Shown: piece by piece, positions 1 to 8,557 of the stretch
How positions within the stretch are numbered: the stretch's first letter is position 1
Layout of the letters: the number at the start of each line of letters is the position of its first letter
Source of the DNA: an uncultured Psychromonas sp.
GTDB lineage: Bacteria > Pseudomonadota > Gammaproteobacteria > Enterobacterales > Psychromonadaceae
Reading direction: 5' to 3'
DNA length: 64,000 bases
NCBI RefSeq assembly: GCF_947489755.1
Contig: NZ_CANLFB010000010.1
Location: 1 to 64,000 of the forward strand
The notes under the pieces: generated by a model
What the model was told of the DNA's origin: nothing
Databases searched by the model: none
Seen by the model: only the letters and a program-made list of their open reading frames with translations
Translations under genes and position numbers: made by a program

Positions 1-145
1 CCCATGACCTTTTGAGTCATAGGATTTTGATCTTCTTCAGCTAAAAATCAACTAATTTTCTTAACTGATCGGCATTAGCCTTACTTGTGAATAACTGCAG
101 TTACACAGAATTATTTACAGGGTCGTTATTCAATATTATGTCACT

Positions 146-217
146 TATTATTTGATAATTCATTATTCAGGGGTTATCAAATAATAAGGATTAACAGATA
201 ATCTATTAATCCTTATT
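146..217 (-). terminator. Overlapping inverted repeats at the fliD 3' end
   Basis: Two AT-rich inverted repeats lie at the end of fliD. The first pairs 183-194 with 206-217 (12 bp, perfect) and includes the fliD stop codon. The second pairs 146-158 with 174-186 (13 bp, perfect). The arms overlap at 183-186, so the two hairpins partly exclude each other. Neither has a clear uridine run on the minus strand. They may act as a weak terminator or as 3' end protection for the fliD message. The rest of bases 1-145 shows no gene I can support. Confidence 0.45.
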
Positions 218-2270
218 CATTTGTATAACCAGGTAATGAATCTAGAGCAGAGTCTAAATAATCCATTAACGAATTTAAGTTAGAAACCGCAATATCCATG
301 GTATTAAATTGCTTATATAAGCGCTCTTCTAAATTATCCATACGATACGTTAAAGTTTCTTCTTGCTCTTCAAGTGATGCTATCTCTTTATATAAAGAAT
401 CTAATTTACTATCGATAGTAGAGCCACTACTGCTGATATCGCCATCTGTCGCACTGACGTTGGAATCAATAATACCATCTAGCATATTATCTAACATTGA
501 GCTTATTCCTTGAGAATAAGAAACACTCCCTCTTTCGCCTAAAGCACCACCGGTAATAGCAGCTTTAAGGCCTTTTGAATCACCCGTATCAGATAGTAAG
601 AATTGTCCATCACCTTTTGCAATATTACCATCAATTAACCCTTCTACATTTTCACCATTACTACCGCCAGCAACTGATAACCCTAATGAAGAAGCAAAAA
701 AACTAGAATCTTCTATTTCTGTTATTGCGACCGTTGAAGAGGTTCCGTAACTATTAGAATTAATTGAGAGCATACCTGCGCTTTCAAGAATGCTCGCATT
801 GAGTCCATTCTCTACAAAATTGGCATCCGAATTGATTTTTGACTGTAACTCAGTGGTAAACTCTTCAATGGTGTTATAGGTTTTAGATGTAAGGGTAATA
901 TCATCAGATAAAAAACCATCTAAACGCATTTTAAACGTATCATTACTTGAATCTATCGTTATTGGTACTGATAAAGAAGAAGAGCCTATTAATGTTCCTT
1001 GAGTCGCTAACTTAGTGACCTCTATATCGTAAGAGCCAGGTACCGTAAAACTACTTTTGCTTTCATAATCAATAAATGAGTCTGATGCGCCACCCGATGC
1101 AGTAAAAAACTCGGCAAGACTGTCCATATCAGAAGCCATAATATTATTTAATGCTTCTGAGTCTATTGATAACGTCCCGTCTCTGTTGGTTAACATACCT
1201 AAGTCAGCAAAACTCCGTACAGCACCATCAAGATGAGGTATGGTGGTGTTTAAAATACTACGCATTTGACTTTTAATGTTACGTATCGTTGAATCCCCGC
1301 TTAGCACGCCATTACTTTCTGAATCTGTACCATAAGCGCTCAAGGTATTCATTTGTTCAATGGTACTGTTATAGTTTTCAACAAAGGCATTAATTTGCTC
1401 TTCAACAGTACTATTATCTGAAACGATAGTTAAAGAAACTGTGCTCCCAACTTCAGTTTTACCACCAACGTTAAGCGTAACCCCTTCAATGACGTTAGCA
1501 ATATTATTAGTGGAGCGAGTCACTTCAATACCATTCATGATAACTTTAGCATCTTGAGCAACTGACGTTTGCTCCATATTTTTTACATCACTAGAATAAG
1601 TTAACGCAGAAAGGCCTATTGCATCTAAACTATTAGCATCGTCATCTGCAACAGTTAGTTGCAAAGCGTTCTCTTTTCCCGTTTCTTTATTAGTTAATAC
1701 TAAACGATAATTAGTACCATCATTAATAATAGAAGCTGACACACTATAATCACCTTCATTAATCGCATCTCGCATTTTATCAAGGGAATTATTAGCAGGA
1801 TCAATCGTTAATGTTTCTACCGCTTTATCTGGGTTAATTGAGAAGGAACCATCCTCCTCATAAGTACCATAACTAAAACTAATAGTACCAGTACCAATTT
1901 CAGAGGTTGCTTCAGAATAAGAGTTTGCAGAAGAAGATACGATAGTTTGTGCTTTAGCTTGTTGCTCTACTTCAAAACTCCAACTACCTGTTGCAGCACC
2001 GATACCCAGTGTCGCACTTATAATCTCATCATCACTGCTAGTGGCACTAGTCGCAGAGAAAGTAGAAGCTCGTGATAGATCTGAATAGGAATCTTGAAAA
2101 TCAGACAATGCACTATTGATAGTACCAAAAGCAGAGATCATTTCAGTCGCTTCTGTAGCACCCGCTAATAAAGAGGCAGCAGCGGGATCTTCTTCGGCGG
2201 CAACAATGGCTGTGACAATATTATTTATATCAAGTCCAGAGCCTAAACCTGTTGATGTAATTGAAGTCAT
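213..2270 (-). CDS. fliD: Flagellar filament cap protein FliD
   Basis: FliD (HAP2) sits at the filament tip and folds arriving flagellin subunits into place. The N-terminus, with its GLGSGLDINNIV motif, is the classic FliD start. The C-terminal ~90 residues form the expected heptad-rich coiled coil (YKEIASLEEQEETLTYRMDN). At 685 residues it is much longer than the enteric protein (about 470), the extra length being in the exposed middle, which is rich in Ser, Asp and Asn. It lies downstream of fliC and flaG on the same strand, as in Vibrio. A candidate sigma-54 promoter and a short tandem repeat lie upstream. Identity is firm. Confidence 0.95.
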   Translation of the reverse strand: MTSITSTGLGSGLDINNIVTAIVAAEEDPAAASLLAGATEATEMISAFGTINSALSDFQDSYSDLSRASTFSATSATSSDDEIISATLGIGAATGSWSFEVEQQAKAQTIVSSSANSYSEATSEIGTGTISFSYGTYEEDGSFSINPDKAVETLTIDPANNSLDKMRDAINEGDYSVSASIINDGTNYRLVLTNKETGKENALQLTVADDDANSLDAIGLSALTYSSDVKNMEQTSVAQDAKVIMNGIEVTRSTNNIANVIEGVTLNVGGKTEVGSTVSLTIVSDNSTVEEQINAFVENYNSTIEQMNTLSAYGTDSESNGVLSGDSTIRNIKSQMRSILNTTIPHLDGAVRSFADLGMLTNRDGTLSIDSEALNNIMASDMDSLAEFFTASGGASDSFIDYESKSSFTVPGSYDIEVTKLATQGTLIGSSSLSVPITIDSSNDTFKMRLDGFLSDDITLTSKTYNTIEEFTTELQSKINSDANFVENGLNASILESAGMLSINSNSYGTSSTVAITEIEDSSFFASSLGLSVAGGSNGENVEGLIDGNIAKGDGQFLLSDTGDSKGLKAAITGGALGERGSVSYSQGISSMLDNMLDGIIDSNVSATDGDISSSGSTIDSKLDSLYKEIASLEEQEETLTYRMDNLEERLYKQFNTMDIAVSNLNSLMDYLDSALDSLPGYTNE

Positions 2271-2310
2271 TGTTGTTCCTTAATCATTCACTGAATCTAA
2301 TGTATTTTTT

Positions 2311-2334
2311 ATTTCTATTTCTATTTCTATTTCT
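2311..2334. repeat. Tandem hexamer (ATTTCT)x4 in the fliD leader
   Basis: Four perfect copies of ATTTCT (AGAAAT on the coding strand) lie 41-64 bases before the fliD start codon, between it and the candidate sigma-54 promoter at 2367-2382. A slipped-strand gain or loss of units would change leader length without touching the reading frame. Whether it varies cannot be seen from one sequence. Confidence 0.7.
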
Positions 2335-2366
2335 GTGTCATTAAAACTATTAACGTCACAATAAAA

Positions 2367-2382
2367 TGCAAAAAATAAGCCA
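2367..2382 (-). promoter_or_regulatory. Candidate sigma-54 promoter of fliD
   Basis: The minus strand reads TGGCTTATTTTTTGCA. It has the invariant GG and GC of a -24/-12 promoter with exactly ten bases between them. The -12 half (TTGCA) is perfect and the -24 half (TGGCTT) differs from TGGCAC at the last two bases. A start site near 2356 would give a leader of about 85 nt. In polar-flagellum hierarchies fliD is often sigma-54 dependent, which fits. The rest of the 2271-2553 spacer shows no gene. Confidence 0.5.
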
Positions 2383-2553
2383 TATTGCGAATGTAATGAT
2401 TGGCCAAATTAATAGTGTAATGGGTCAATAATGATGACATGAATGTTATTTCTACATTCATGTATGCCTGCAATACGTATATTAGCTTATATCGGATTTT
2501 AAAAGCTTCACACATATAAGTAAGAATCTTAAATTAAGATCTCTAAGCAAAAT

Positions 2554-2952
2554 TTACACTTTTGTATCAAATAAAATACCTGCAACATCATCCATTTTTT
2601 TACGTAAAACAACTAATTCTTCTGACGGAATTTGGCGAATAATCTCATCGCTTTCGGAATCTTTAACGGTAATAACACTTTTTCCTAAATCATCATCCAC
2701 TGAAAAAGATAAATTACGCTTCATATCCTTTAAGAAAGTATTCATTTCTTCGACCGTTGCTGATATTTCAGCTGCAGTGAGTTCCGGTAATTCTGTATTA
2801 TTTTCAGACCAAGTAGCTTTTGCTAGTTTATCTACACCATCAATGACTTGTCTTGTAAATTGCATTGCAAACTGTGTTGTAGCATCTATTGGTTTATCTA
2901 ACTTTACTGCTTGATATCCCGCTACAGGATTAGTGATATTGAGCTCTGACAT
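2554..2952 (-). CDS. flaG: FlaG family flagellar protein
   Basis: FlaG is a small protein encoded between flagellin and fliD in polarly flagellated bacteria and is linked to control of filament length. The C-terminal part carries the family pattern (LSFSVDDDLGKSVITVKDSE followed by IRQIPSEELV). ATG at 2952 is preferred over an upstream in-frame TTG because an AGAGG ribosome site sits six bases before it, giving 132 residues. The gene follows fliC and its terminator, so it may rely on read-through or an unseen promoter. Confidence 0.9.
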   Translation of the reverse strand: MSELNITNPVAGYQAVKLDKPIDATTQFAMQFTRQVIDGVDKLAKATWSENNTELPELTAAEISATVEEMNTFLKDMKRNLSFSVDDDLGKSVITVKDSESDEIIRQIPSEELVVLRKKMDDVAGILFDTKV

Positions 2953-2982
2953 AATCAACCTCTTTTAGTATCTCTAATAACC

Positions 2983-3013
2983 AAAAAAAGCCCCCTATGA
3001 CTTAGGGAGCTTT
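2983..3013 (-). terminator. Rho-independent terminator after fliC
   Basis: An 11-bp stem with one mismatch (AAAGCTCCCTA pairing with TAGGGGGCTTT on the minus strand, loop AGTCA) is followed by a run of seven T on the minus strand. It lies 29 bases after the flagellin stop codon and before flaG, so it should make the abundant flagellin message largely monocistronic. Confidence 0.85.
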
Positions 3014-3041
3014 AAATCAATTACTTAGCAACCCTAGCGGC

Positions 3042-4703
3042 TTAACCAAGTAGTGAAAGTACACTTTGAGCAGATGAGTTAGCTTGTGAAAGCATTGACG
3101 TACCCGCTTGTTGTAAGATTTGTGCTTTACTCATGTTAGACGTTTCAGAAGCAAAATCGGCATCTTGAATACGAGAGTTAGAGGCAGATAGATTTTGAGA
3201 AACATTCTCTAAGTTAGAGATAGTTGAATCTAAACGGTTTTGAATCGCACCTAAACCTGCACGTGAAGCACTGATTTTTGCTAATGCATCATCAACTTTA
3301 GTGATCGTATTTGAAGCACCTTCCATCGTTGATACGTTAGTACCTAATGAATCAATTTGTTTACCGCCCATTTCAGTTGTTAAACCAAGCTTAGCTAGTG
3401 CACCCGTACGTTCAGCTTGAGTTGCTGCATTTGAGCCTATTTCGATTCCCTTACCAGGTTCAGCTGAGAATGTTAAACCATCATCACTTAATGTAACACC
3501 TGTTTGCTCACTATATGAATTTATATGTGCAGCTATATCTGCAGGAGCAGTCGCAGTAGAAGCGGCAATATCAACACCATTAATAGTTAGTGCATCAGCA
3601 TCAGTAAAACCACCACCACCGGCAGTTGCAACGACCATAGAGTCCGCACCATTTGATTTTTCAAAACCACCAACAGCTAAACCTGCAGCAGTACCATTGA
3701 TAGCAATTGGCTCATCAGCAACACTATCTAAAGCTAAATAACCAGTGTAAGTATCAGCTGCAATACCAGAACCAGCAACAGCACCACCCACAATAATGTC
3801 TTCACCGGTATCATTGGTCATGATCAACTCACCATCATTTCCCAAAGTGGCAGTAACACCAGCTACGTCACGATTAATGGTTTCAACTAAGTTATCCATA
3901 GAAGACGTTGCACCTAATGTAGTAACACCAGACGTACCAACTTGAATCGACATACCATTTGTTACACCTGTAACAGTAGTACTTTCATGGTCACCTTGAA
4001 CAACATTGTATGCGCTCGCTGTAACACCACTTTCAGCAGTATCTAAGTTAATTGCTTTAGCAATATCAGCGGCAGATGCACTGTCAGAAGCAGCTACATC
4101 AACACCATTAATCGATAGGTCGCCAGCAGCCCCCGTTGTTGCAGCAGTAACACGTCCACTATTTAATTCATCTTTATTTAAACCACCATTTAAACCAAGA
4201 TCATTTGTTGTTACAGAGTCGATCTCGAAACTTAATGTTTGGCCTTCGTTAGCACCGATTTGTAAGGTAGTTGGTCCCATAGTGCCATCTAACAGTTTTT
4301 TACCGTTAAATTCTGTTGTATCTGCAATACGGTCAAGTTCACTGTGTAATTGATCGACCTCTTCTTGAATTGCTGTACGGTTTTCAGCTGAGTTTGTATC
4401 ATTGGCTGATTGAACCGATAGCTCACGCATACGTTGTAAAATATTAGTCATCTCATCCATTGCACCCTCAGCAGTTTGTGCCATTGAGATACCATCGTTT
4501 GAGTTACGTACGGCTTGTGTCAAACCTGTGATTTGAGAGTTCATACTTGTTGAAATTGCAAGGCCGGCTGCATCATCTTTAGCGCTGTTAATACGCAGAC
4601 CAGAAGATAAACGTTCCATTGCTTCGTTAGACGCCATTTGCGTTTTGCCTAGTTGACGTTGTGCATTAATCGACATTACATTTGTGTTTACTACTGATGT
4701 CAT
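3042..4703 (-). CDS. fliC: Flagellin
   Basis: This is the major filament subunit, exported through the flagellar type III apparatus. The N-terminal ~140 residues (INAQRQLGKTQ, ERLSSGLRINSAKDDAAGLA, RELSVQSAND) and the last ~100 (ALAKISASRAGLGAIQNRLD, SMLSQANSSAQSVLSLLG) are the conserved D0/D1 helices. The 553-residue length reflects a long Ala/Thr/Gly-rich middle that holds two flagellin-IN type motifs (LSINGVDVAAS near residue 195 and LTINGVDIAAS near residue 370). Only one flagellin gene is present here, whereas Vibrio clusters carry several. A near-consensus sigma-28 promoter lies upstream and a strong terminator downstream. Confidence 0.96.
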   Translation of the reverse strand: MTSVVNTNVMSINAQRQLGKTQMASNEAMERLSSGLRINSAKDDAAGLAISTSMNSQITGLTQAVRNSNDGISMAQTAEGAMDEMTNILQRMRELSVQSANDTNSAENRTAIQEEVDQLHSELDRIADTTEFNGKKLLDGTMGPTTLQIGANEGQTLSFEIDSVTTNDLGLNGGLNKDELNSGRVTAATTGAAGDLSINGVDVAASDSASAADIAKAINLDTAESGVTASAYNVVQGDHESTTVTGVTNGMSIQVGTSGVTTLGATSSMDNLVETINRDVAGVTATLGNDGELIMTNDTGEDIIVGGAVAGSGIAADTYTGYLALDSVADEPIAINGTAAGLAVGGFEKSNGADSMVVATAGGGGFTDADALTINGVDIAASTATAPADIAAHINSYSEQTGVTLSDDGLTFSAEPGKGIEIGSNAATQAERTGALAKLGLTTEMGGKQIDSLGTNVSTMEGASNTITKVDDALAKISASRAGLGAIQNRLDSTISNLENVSQNLSASNSRIQDADFASETSNMSKAQILQQAGTSMLSQANSSAQSVLSLLG

Positions 4704-4782
4704 GATGAGCTCCTTGATTTATTTATTACCTAACGTCACTGAGTAAAGTTAGTATTAAGTATTTGTTGGTGACATATTTTAT

Positions 4783-4809
4783 TTATCGACCGCTTAAAAA
4801 ATAACTTTA
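4783..4809 (-). promoter_or_regulatory. Sigma-28 (FliA) promoter of flagellin
   Basis: The minus strand has TAAA, exactly 15 bases, then GTCGATAA. This differs by one base from the sigma-28 consensus TAAA-N15-GCCGATAA. It lies about 80 bases upstream of the flagellin start codon. FliA itself is encoded at 28343-29053, so regulator and target are both in the window. Confidence 0.85.
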
Positions 4810-4980
4810 ATGATTTTTAAACTATTTTTATTATGCTTTATCTCACATGTTCATCGCTGATAAAGTAAAGCTACGGTTCATTTTTAAAGCAGTCGATGTT
4901 CAGACTTAATAACTATATCGACCCACTAAAAGATATCTTTAGGGCTTTTTGGAAATAAATAGGTATTTTCGAAGGAAATA

Positions 4981-5018
4981 AAAAAGGCGATAGATCTTTT
5001 TAGATCTAACGCCTTTTT
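4981..5018 (-). terminator. Terminator after the MaoC-like gene
   Basis: A long hairpin pairs AAAAAGGCG with CGCCTTTTT and, inside it, AGATCT with AGATCT, with a two-base internal mismatch between the two stems. It ends in T runs on both strands, so it may work in both directions. It closes the transcription unit that ends at 5063 and insulates the flagellin promoter. Confidence 0.85.
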
Positions 5019-5062
5019 GGAAGAGTCATTATTTACCAGAAATAAAAACTAAGTTATTGAAT

Positions 5063-5749
5063 TTAAAAATAAACCCTAACGACTGACACAGCAACACAAC
5101 CTGGACGGCGTGTTCCTTGAATTTCTACAGAGATCTCTTTTTCGATCTCTAACCCACGTTTTATAGGTGAGACTTTAATTAAACGACTATGCGCGCGTAT
5201 CACACTACCCGTTTTAACGGGGTACGGAAAACGTACTTGGTTAAGGCCATAGTTAACCGTCATTTTAGCATTTGCATAAGCAGGACGGCTGGCATCAACA
5301 CTATCGGTTAAATAGGGTAATAAAGATAAGGTTAAAAAACCATGTGCGATAGTCGTTTTAAAAGGAGATTCTTTTTCAGCACGTTCAACATCATTATGTA
5401 GCCATTGATGATCTCGCGTAACATTAGCAAATTGATCCACACAATTCTGAGTAATCGTTAGCCATTCGCCAACATGGACTTCATCCCCTATTCTTGATTG
5501 AAGGCATAAATAGAGTTCACGTGCTTCCGATGAAACTTGAATGGGTCTTTGAGCGACTTTAACTGATCGGCCATTTTCTAAAACTGAATATTCTTTCACC
5601 CATGACAATAAATGTGCACGTTTATAATGCGCATTTTTAAGAAACAGAGAGTAATAGTCACGAACAGCAGGAGACATCCACTGCTTAAAATCAAAAGCAA
5701 ACTTTTGCATAAAATCCGCTTTGTATTTAATAATATCAAGTTTTTTCAT
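5063..5749 (-). CDS. MaoC-like (R)-specific enoyl-CoA hydratase family protein
   Basis: The C-terminal half is a hotdog-fold MaoC domain. The hydratase-2 motif is visible as D113 and H118 in TRDHQWLHND, followed by the AHGF segment around H136. These enzymes hydrate trans-2-enoyl-CoA and can feed fatty acid or polyhydroxyalkanoate metabolism; the substrate here is unknown. The first ~80 residues are not typical of a single-domain MaoC and look like an extension with Trp and Tyr-rich helices. It is the last gene after pyrF, 30 bases away, and ends at a strong terminator. Confidence 0.8.
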   Translation of the reverse strand: MKKLDIIKYKADFMQKFAFDFKQWMSPAVRDYYSLFLKNAHYKRAHLLSWVKEYSVLENGRSVKVAQRPIQVSSEARELYLCLQSRIGDEVHVGEWLTITQNCVDQFANVTRDHQWLHNDVERAEKESPFKTTIAHGFLTLSLLPYLTDSVDASRPAYANAKMTVNYGLNQVRFPYPVKTGSVIRAHSRLIKVSPIKRGLEIEKEISVEIQGTRRPGCVAVSVVRVYF

Positions 5750-5779
5750 AAAAAAAGATCTTTCCTTAACTCACTAGCA

Positions 5780-6484
5780 TTAACTTAATGATGCGTTAAT
5801 TTCATTTAATACTGTAACAGGATCTGCTGCTTGGGTTATAGGGCGTCCAATCACTAAATAATCAGAACCGCTATCGATTGCTTGTTTTGGCGTTTTAATA
5901 CGACGCTGATCACCAGCATCGGATCCCGCAGGGCGAATACCAGGTGTAATTAATTTAAATGAGGCACCTAATAACACCTTAAGTTCTTCAGCTTCATGTG
6001 AAGAGCAAACAACACCATCTAAACCTGAGGATTTAGTTAATGTAGCAAGACGCTTCACTTGCTCTGCAGGCGTCAGATTGATGCCTAGTTCTGTTAAATC
6101 ACTTTGATCCATACTAGTTAAAACCGTGACTGCAATTAATAAAGGCGCTTTATCGCCATAAGGTTCTAGAATAGTTTTAGCCGCTTCCATCATACGACGC
6201 CCACCACTTGCATGTACATTAACCATCCAAACACCTAAATCAGCCGCAGCCTTAACTGCTTTAGCCACTGTATTAGGAATATCATGAAATTTTAAGTCTA
6301 AAAATACATCGAACCCTTTTGCGACAATAAGTTTTACAAATTCAGGTCCAAAATGTGTAAACATTTCTTTACCGATTTTTAGGCGGCATGTAGCGGGGTC
6401 TAATTGCTCTATAAAAGCCAATGCTTGTTGTTTATCATCATAATCTAATGCGATAACAACTTTAGGATCAGTTAGCTGATTCAT
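5780..6484 (-). CDS. pyrF: Orotidine 5'-phosphate decarboxylase
   Basis: PyrF converts OMP to UMP, the last step of de novo pyrimidine synthesis. The active-site signature [11 protein letters not shown] is present near residue 63 with the Lys and Asp residues of the catalytic tetrad, and the phosphate-gripping LITPGIRP and YLVIGRPI segments are intact. The 234-residue length is normal. It follows lapB by 46 bases, an arrangement (lapA-lapB-pyrF) conserved in gammaproteobacteria. Confidence 0.97.
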   Translation of the reverse strand: MNQLTDPKVVIALDYDDKQQALAFIEQLDPATCRLKIGKEMFTHFGPEFVKLIVAKGFDVFLDLKFHDIPNTVAKAVKAAADLGVWMVNVHASGGRRMMEAAKTILEPYGDKAPLLIAVTVLTSMDQSDLTELGINLTPAEQVKRLATLTKSSGLDGVVCSSHEAEELKVLLGASFKLITPGIRPAGSDAGDQRRIKTPKQAIDSGSDYLVIGRPITQAADPVTVLNEINASLS

Positions 6485-6530
6485 TTTTTTTCCTATCTAA
6501 ACAGTTTGTAAGCCGTTACGTTAAAATAAT

Positions 6531-7703
6531 TTATTCGCCGTCTAAGCCTCTGATCGGCTTAATTCTTCCCCAACTTTTACAAGATGGACATTGCCAGAAT
6601 AACTTCTTAGTCGAATAACCACATTTTTGACAACGATACTGTGGTCTAAAAGTAATTTGTTCACTCACTAATTTATGTAAAAAGATTAAACTCTCTTTTT
6701 CGTTATCAGACTGCGCGAGTTGCAAATGATAGGTCATTAAATGATTAAAGCCTTTCATTGTTGGATTACGACGTAATTCTTGCAACATAAATGCTTGTGC
6801 CTTTTCGACACTGTTGAATTCCGCAATCAACTTTGCCAATAAAATGACAGCACTTGCACCAGCACCTAATTCAACAATACGCTTTAAGTAAATCATTAGG
6901 GCTTGCTGTGTATTCAACTGTTTATGTAGTTCATATAACCTTTCTAGAACGACTTCAGTAAAATCAATATCTAATTCAGGCACTTGCTCTAACATGTTCA
7001 GTGCTTTTTCTGGTTGTTGGCTTTGGTCGTAGTAATCTGCCATAGCTAAACAGGCACGAATACATTTAGGGAAAGTGATTAATGCTTTTTGATATAATTT
7101 AATGGCTTGTTTTTGTTGCTCAGGCTTTTTAAGCTGATCTGCCAAACTACAGTATAAATAAGATAATGTTCTAGGTTTCGCTTTTGACTTGTCGCTCTTA
7201 TTCATTTGTTCGGTACAGTTAATCGCTTCTTTCCAATCTTTTAGTTGTTGATAAATAAGCAATAAATTTTCTAACGCAACTTGTTTGTATTCAGGAGACT
7301 CTTTAAGTTGAATAAAAATTTCTTCACTACGGTCAAACAAACCTGATTGATAGAAATCTTTACCCAATTGAAGCATTGCTAAATCACGTTGCTCTAATGT
7401 TAAAGATGGGCGAGCAATAAGATTTTGATGGATACGAATAGCACGGTCTACTTCGCCGCTTTGACGAAATAAATTACCTAACGCAAGATGCGTTTCGATG
7501 GTTTCATCATCGACATCCAATAAGGCAATAAAATGGTCAACTGCCTTATCAGGTTGCTCATTTAATAGAAAATTTAAACCTTGAACATAGTCACGGCTTA
7601 GTTGATTACCTTTTTTTTGCTTTTTTTGATAAACACTACGCACACCCATATACCAACCATAAAAGGCTGCTACAGGCAGTAATAGGAAAAAAACTTCTTG
7701 CAC
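6531..7703 (-). CDS. lapB: Lipopolysaccharide assembly protein LapB (YciM)
   Basis: LapB is an inner-membrane TPR protein that promotes FtsH-mediated turnover of LpxC and coordinates LPS synthesis with export. An N-terminal membrane anchor (FFLLLPVAAFYGWYMGVRSV) is followed by TPR-type helices through about residue 340 and a C-terminal rubredoxin-like metal site with four cysteines (CQKCGY and CPSCKSWG). The start is GTG, placed by alignment of the anchor with the known family start. It has no strong ribosome site and begins six bases after the lapA stop, suggesting translational coupling. Confidence 0.95.
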   Translation of the reverse strand: MQEVFFLLLPVAAFYGWYMGVRSVYQKKQKKGNQLSRDYVQGLNFLLNEQPDKAVDHFIALLDVDDETIETHLALGNLFRQSGEVDRAIRIHQNLIARPSLTLEQRDLAMLQLGKDFYQSGLFDRSEEIFIQLKESPEYKQVALENLLLIYQQLKDWKEAINCTEQMNKSDKSKAKPRTLSYLYCSLADQLKKPEQQKQAIKLYQKALITFPKCIRACLAMADYYDQSQQPEKALNMLEQVPELDIDFTEVVLERLYELHKQLNTQQALMIYLKRIVELGAGASAVILLAKLIAEFNSVEKAQAFMLQELRRNPTMKGFNHLMTYHLQLAQSDNEKESLIFLHKLVSEQITFRPQYRCQKCGYSTKKLFWQCPSCKSWGRIKPIRGLDGE

Positions 7704-7709
7704 TAAGAG

Positions 7710-7997
7710 TTAATCTTTTTCGATGCTGTCACGCAGATCATTGAGCTCTCTACGCTGTTTTACATTCAATTTAGTTAATTGACGAATTTTCATTTTCTGT
7801 GCCAAGTAGAAATAACTAGCAAAGCACAATGCAATAGCAAATCCCACAGAGAATATAATTGCCATTAACGTTGATAGGCGTAATTCATTTTGCGCAATGA
7901 GATAGTTTATTGTGACGAGTTGTTGGTTTTGTAAACCCAATACAATCACGACAATAAAAAACACCACTGTGATTAATATAGCTAGAAAACGTTTCAT
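7710..7997 (-). CDS. lapA: Lipopolysaccharide assembly protein LapA
   Basis: A small inner-membrane protein with two membrane segments (residues ~5-24 and ~43-66) and a basic, coiled C-terminal tail. It partners LapB in controlling LPS synthesis. I start it at ATG 7997 (95 residues, beginning MKRFLAIL) because the first transmembrane segment begins there and a ribosome site precedes it; the longer reading frame adds 16 unlikely residues. It lies between ihfB and lapB in the usual gammaproteobacterial order. Confidence 0.9.
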   Translation of the reverse strand: MKRFLAILITVVFFIVVIVLGLQNQQLVTINYLIAQNELRLSTLMAIIFSVGFAIALCFASYFYLAQKMKIRQLTKLNVKQRRELNDLRDSIEKD

Positions 7998-8156
7998 ACT
8001 GATACCTACACAAGAATAAGAAGTCATGAGTGTATTATAAATCAATCAGGGAATAAATCATTGAAATGAATCGTTTAACATTATCGACTCAGATAGTGAT
8101 CAAATTGGTATTGTTGCCAGATAAATACTCAGAAAAGAGTAGATAGAAAGTTAAGT

Positions 8157-8185
8157 AAAAAAAATGGTGCTTTTCAGCACCATTT
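8157..8185 (-). terminator. Terminator after ihfB
   Basis: A perfect 10-bp stem (AAATGGTGCT with AGCACCATTT, loop of four) is followed on the minus strand by a run of T. It lies just after the ihfB stop codon, so lapA and the genes after it need their own promoter within 7998-8156. Confidence 0.9.
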
Positions 8186-8189
8186 ATAT

Positions 8190-8477
8190 TTAGACATTTA
8201 ACGCATTAACACGTTCTCTCAATGCTTTACCCGGTTTGAAGTGAGGAACATATTTCCCGCCTAGCTCAACCTTATCACCTGTTTTAGGATTACGGCCAAC
8301 GCGTGGAGCACGGTAATGTAGTGAAAAACTACCAAAACCCCTAACTTCAATTCTTTCGCCAGAAGCGAGTGAGTTTGTCATTAGTGTTAGCGTTTCTTTC
8401 ACGCTGTCTTCAACTTCTTTAACCGACAATTGAAAGTGTTTGCTGGTTAGTCTTTCGATCAAATCAGACTTAGTCAT
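8190..8477 (-). CDS. ihfB: Integration host factor subunit beta
   Basis: IHF is a heterodimeric DNA-bending protein. The product is 95 residues with the HU/IHF fold: the [10 protein letters not shown] start, the [20 protein letters not shown] beta-arm region with its intercalating proline, and the basic C-terminal helix. The subunit is called beta rather than alpha from its position directly after rpsA and the RVGRNPKTG context. IHF commonly assists sigma-54 promoters, which this window appears to have at fliE, fliD and glnK. Confidence 0.97.
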   Translation of the reverse strand: MTKSDLIERLTSKHFQLSVKEVEDSVKETLTLMTNSLASGERIEVRGFGSFSLHYRAPRVGRNPKTGDKVELGGKYVPHFKPGKALRERVNALNV

Positions 8478-8529
8478 AACTTACCTCGTATTATGTGAAT
8501 ACAATTAAAAAGACTCCAGTTAATGCTTT

Positions 8530-8555
8530 AAATGTGGCTGTTGCCAGCCACATTT
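8530..8555 (-). other. RNA hairpin between rpsA and ihfB
   Basis: A perfect 11-bp inverted repeat (AAATGTGGCTG with CAGCCACATTT, loop TTGC) begins two bases after the rpsA stop codon. There is no T run behind it on the minus strand, so it is more likely an attenuating or message-stabilising hairpin than a full terminator, letting some transcription continue into ihfB. Confidence 0.65.
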
Positions 8556-8557
8556 AA

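Noticed and set aside
1-145. A possible gene (fliS or flaI type) entering from the left edge on the minus strand
   Set aside because: Only a short ATG-led stretch with a poor ribosome site is visible at the edge; too little to support a call, although such a gene would be expected there.
2327-2515. A 62-codon open frame between flaG and fliD
   Set aside because: It lies over the candidate fliD promoter and hexamer repeat, has no ribosome site or protein-like composition, and would overlap the fliD leader.
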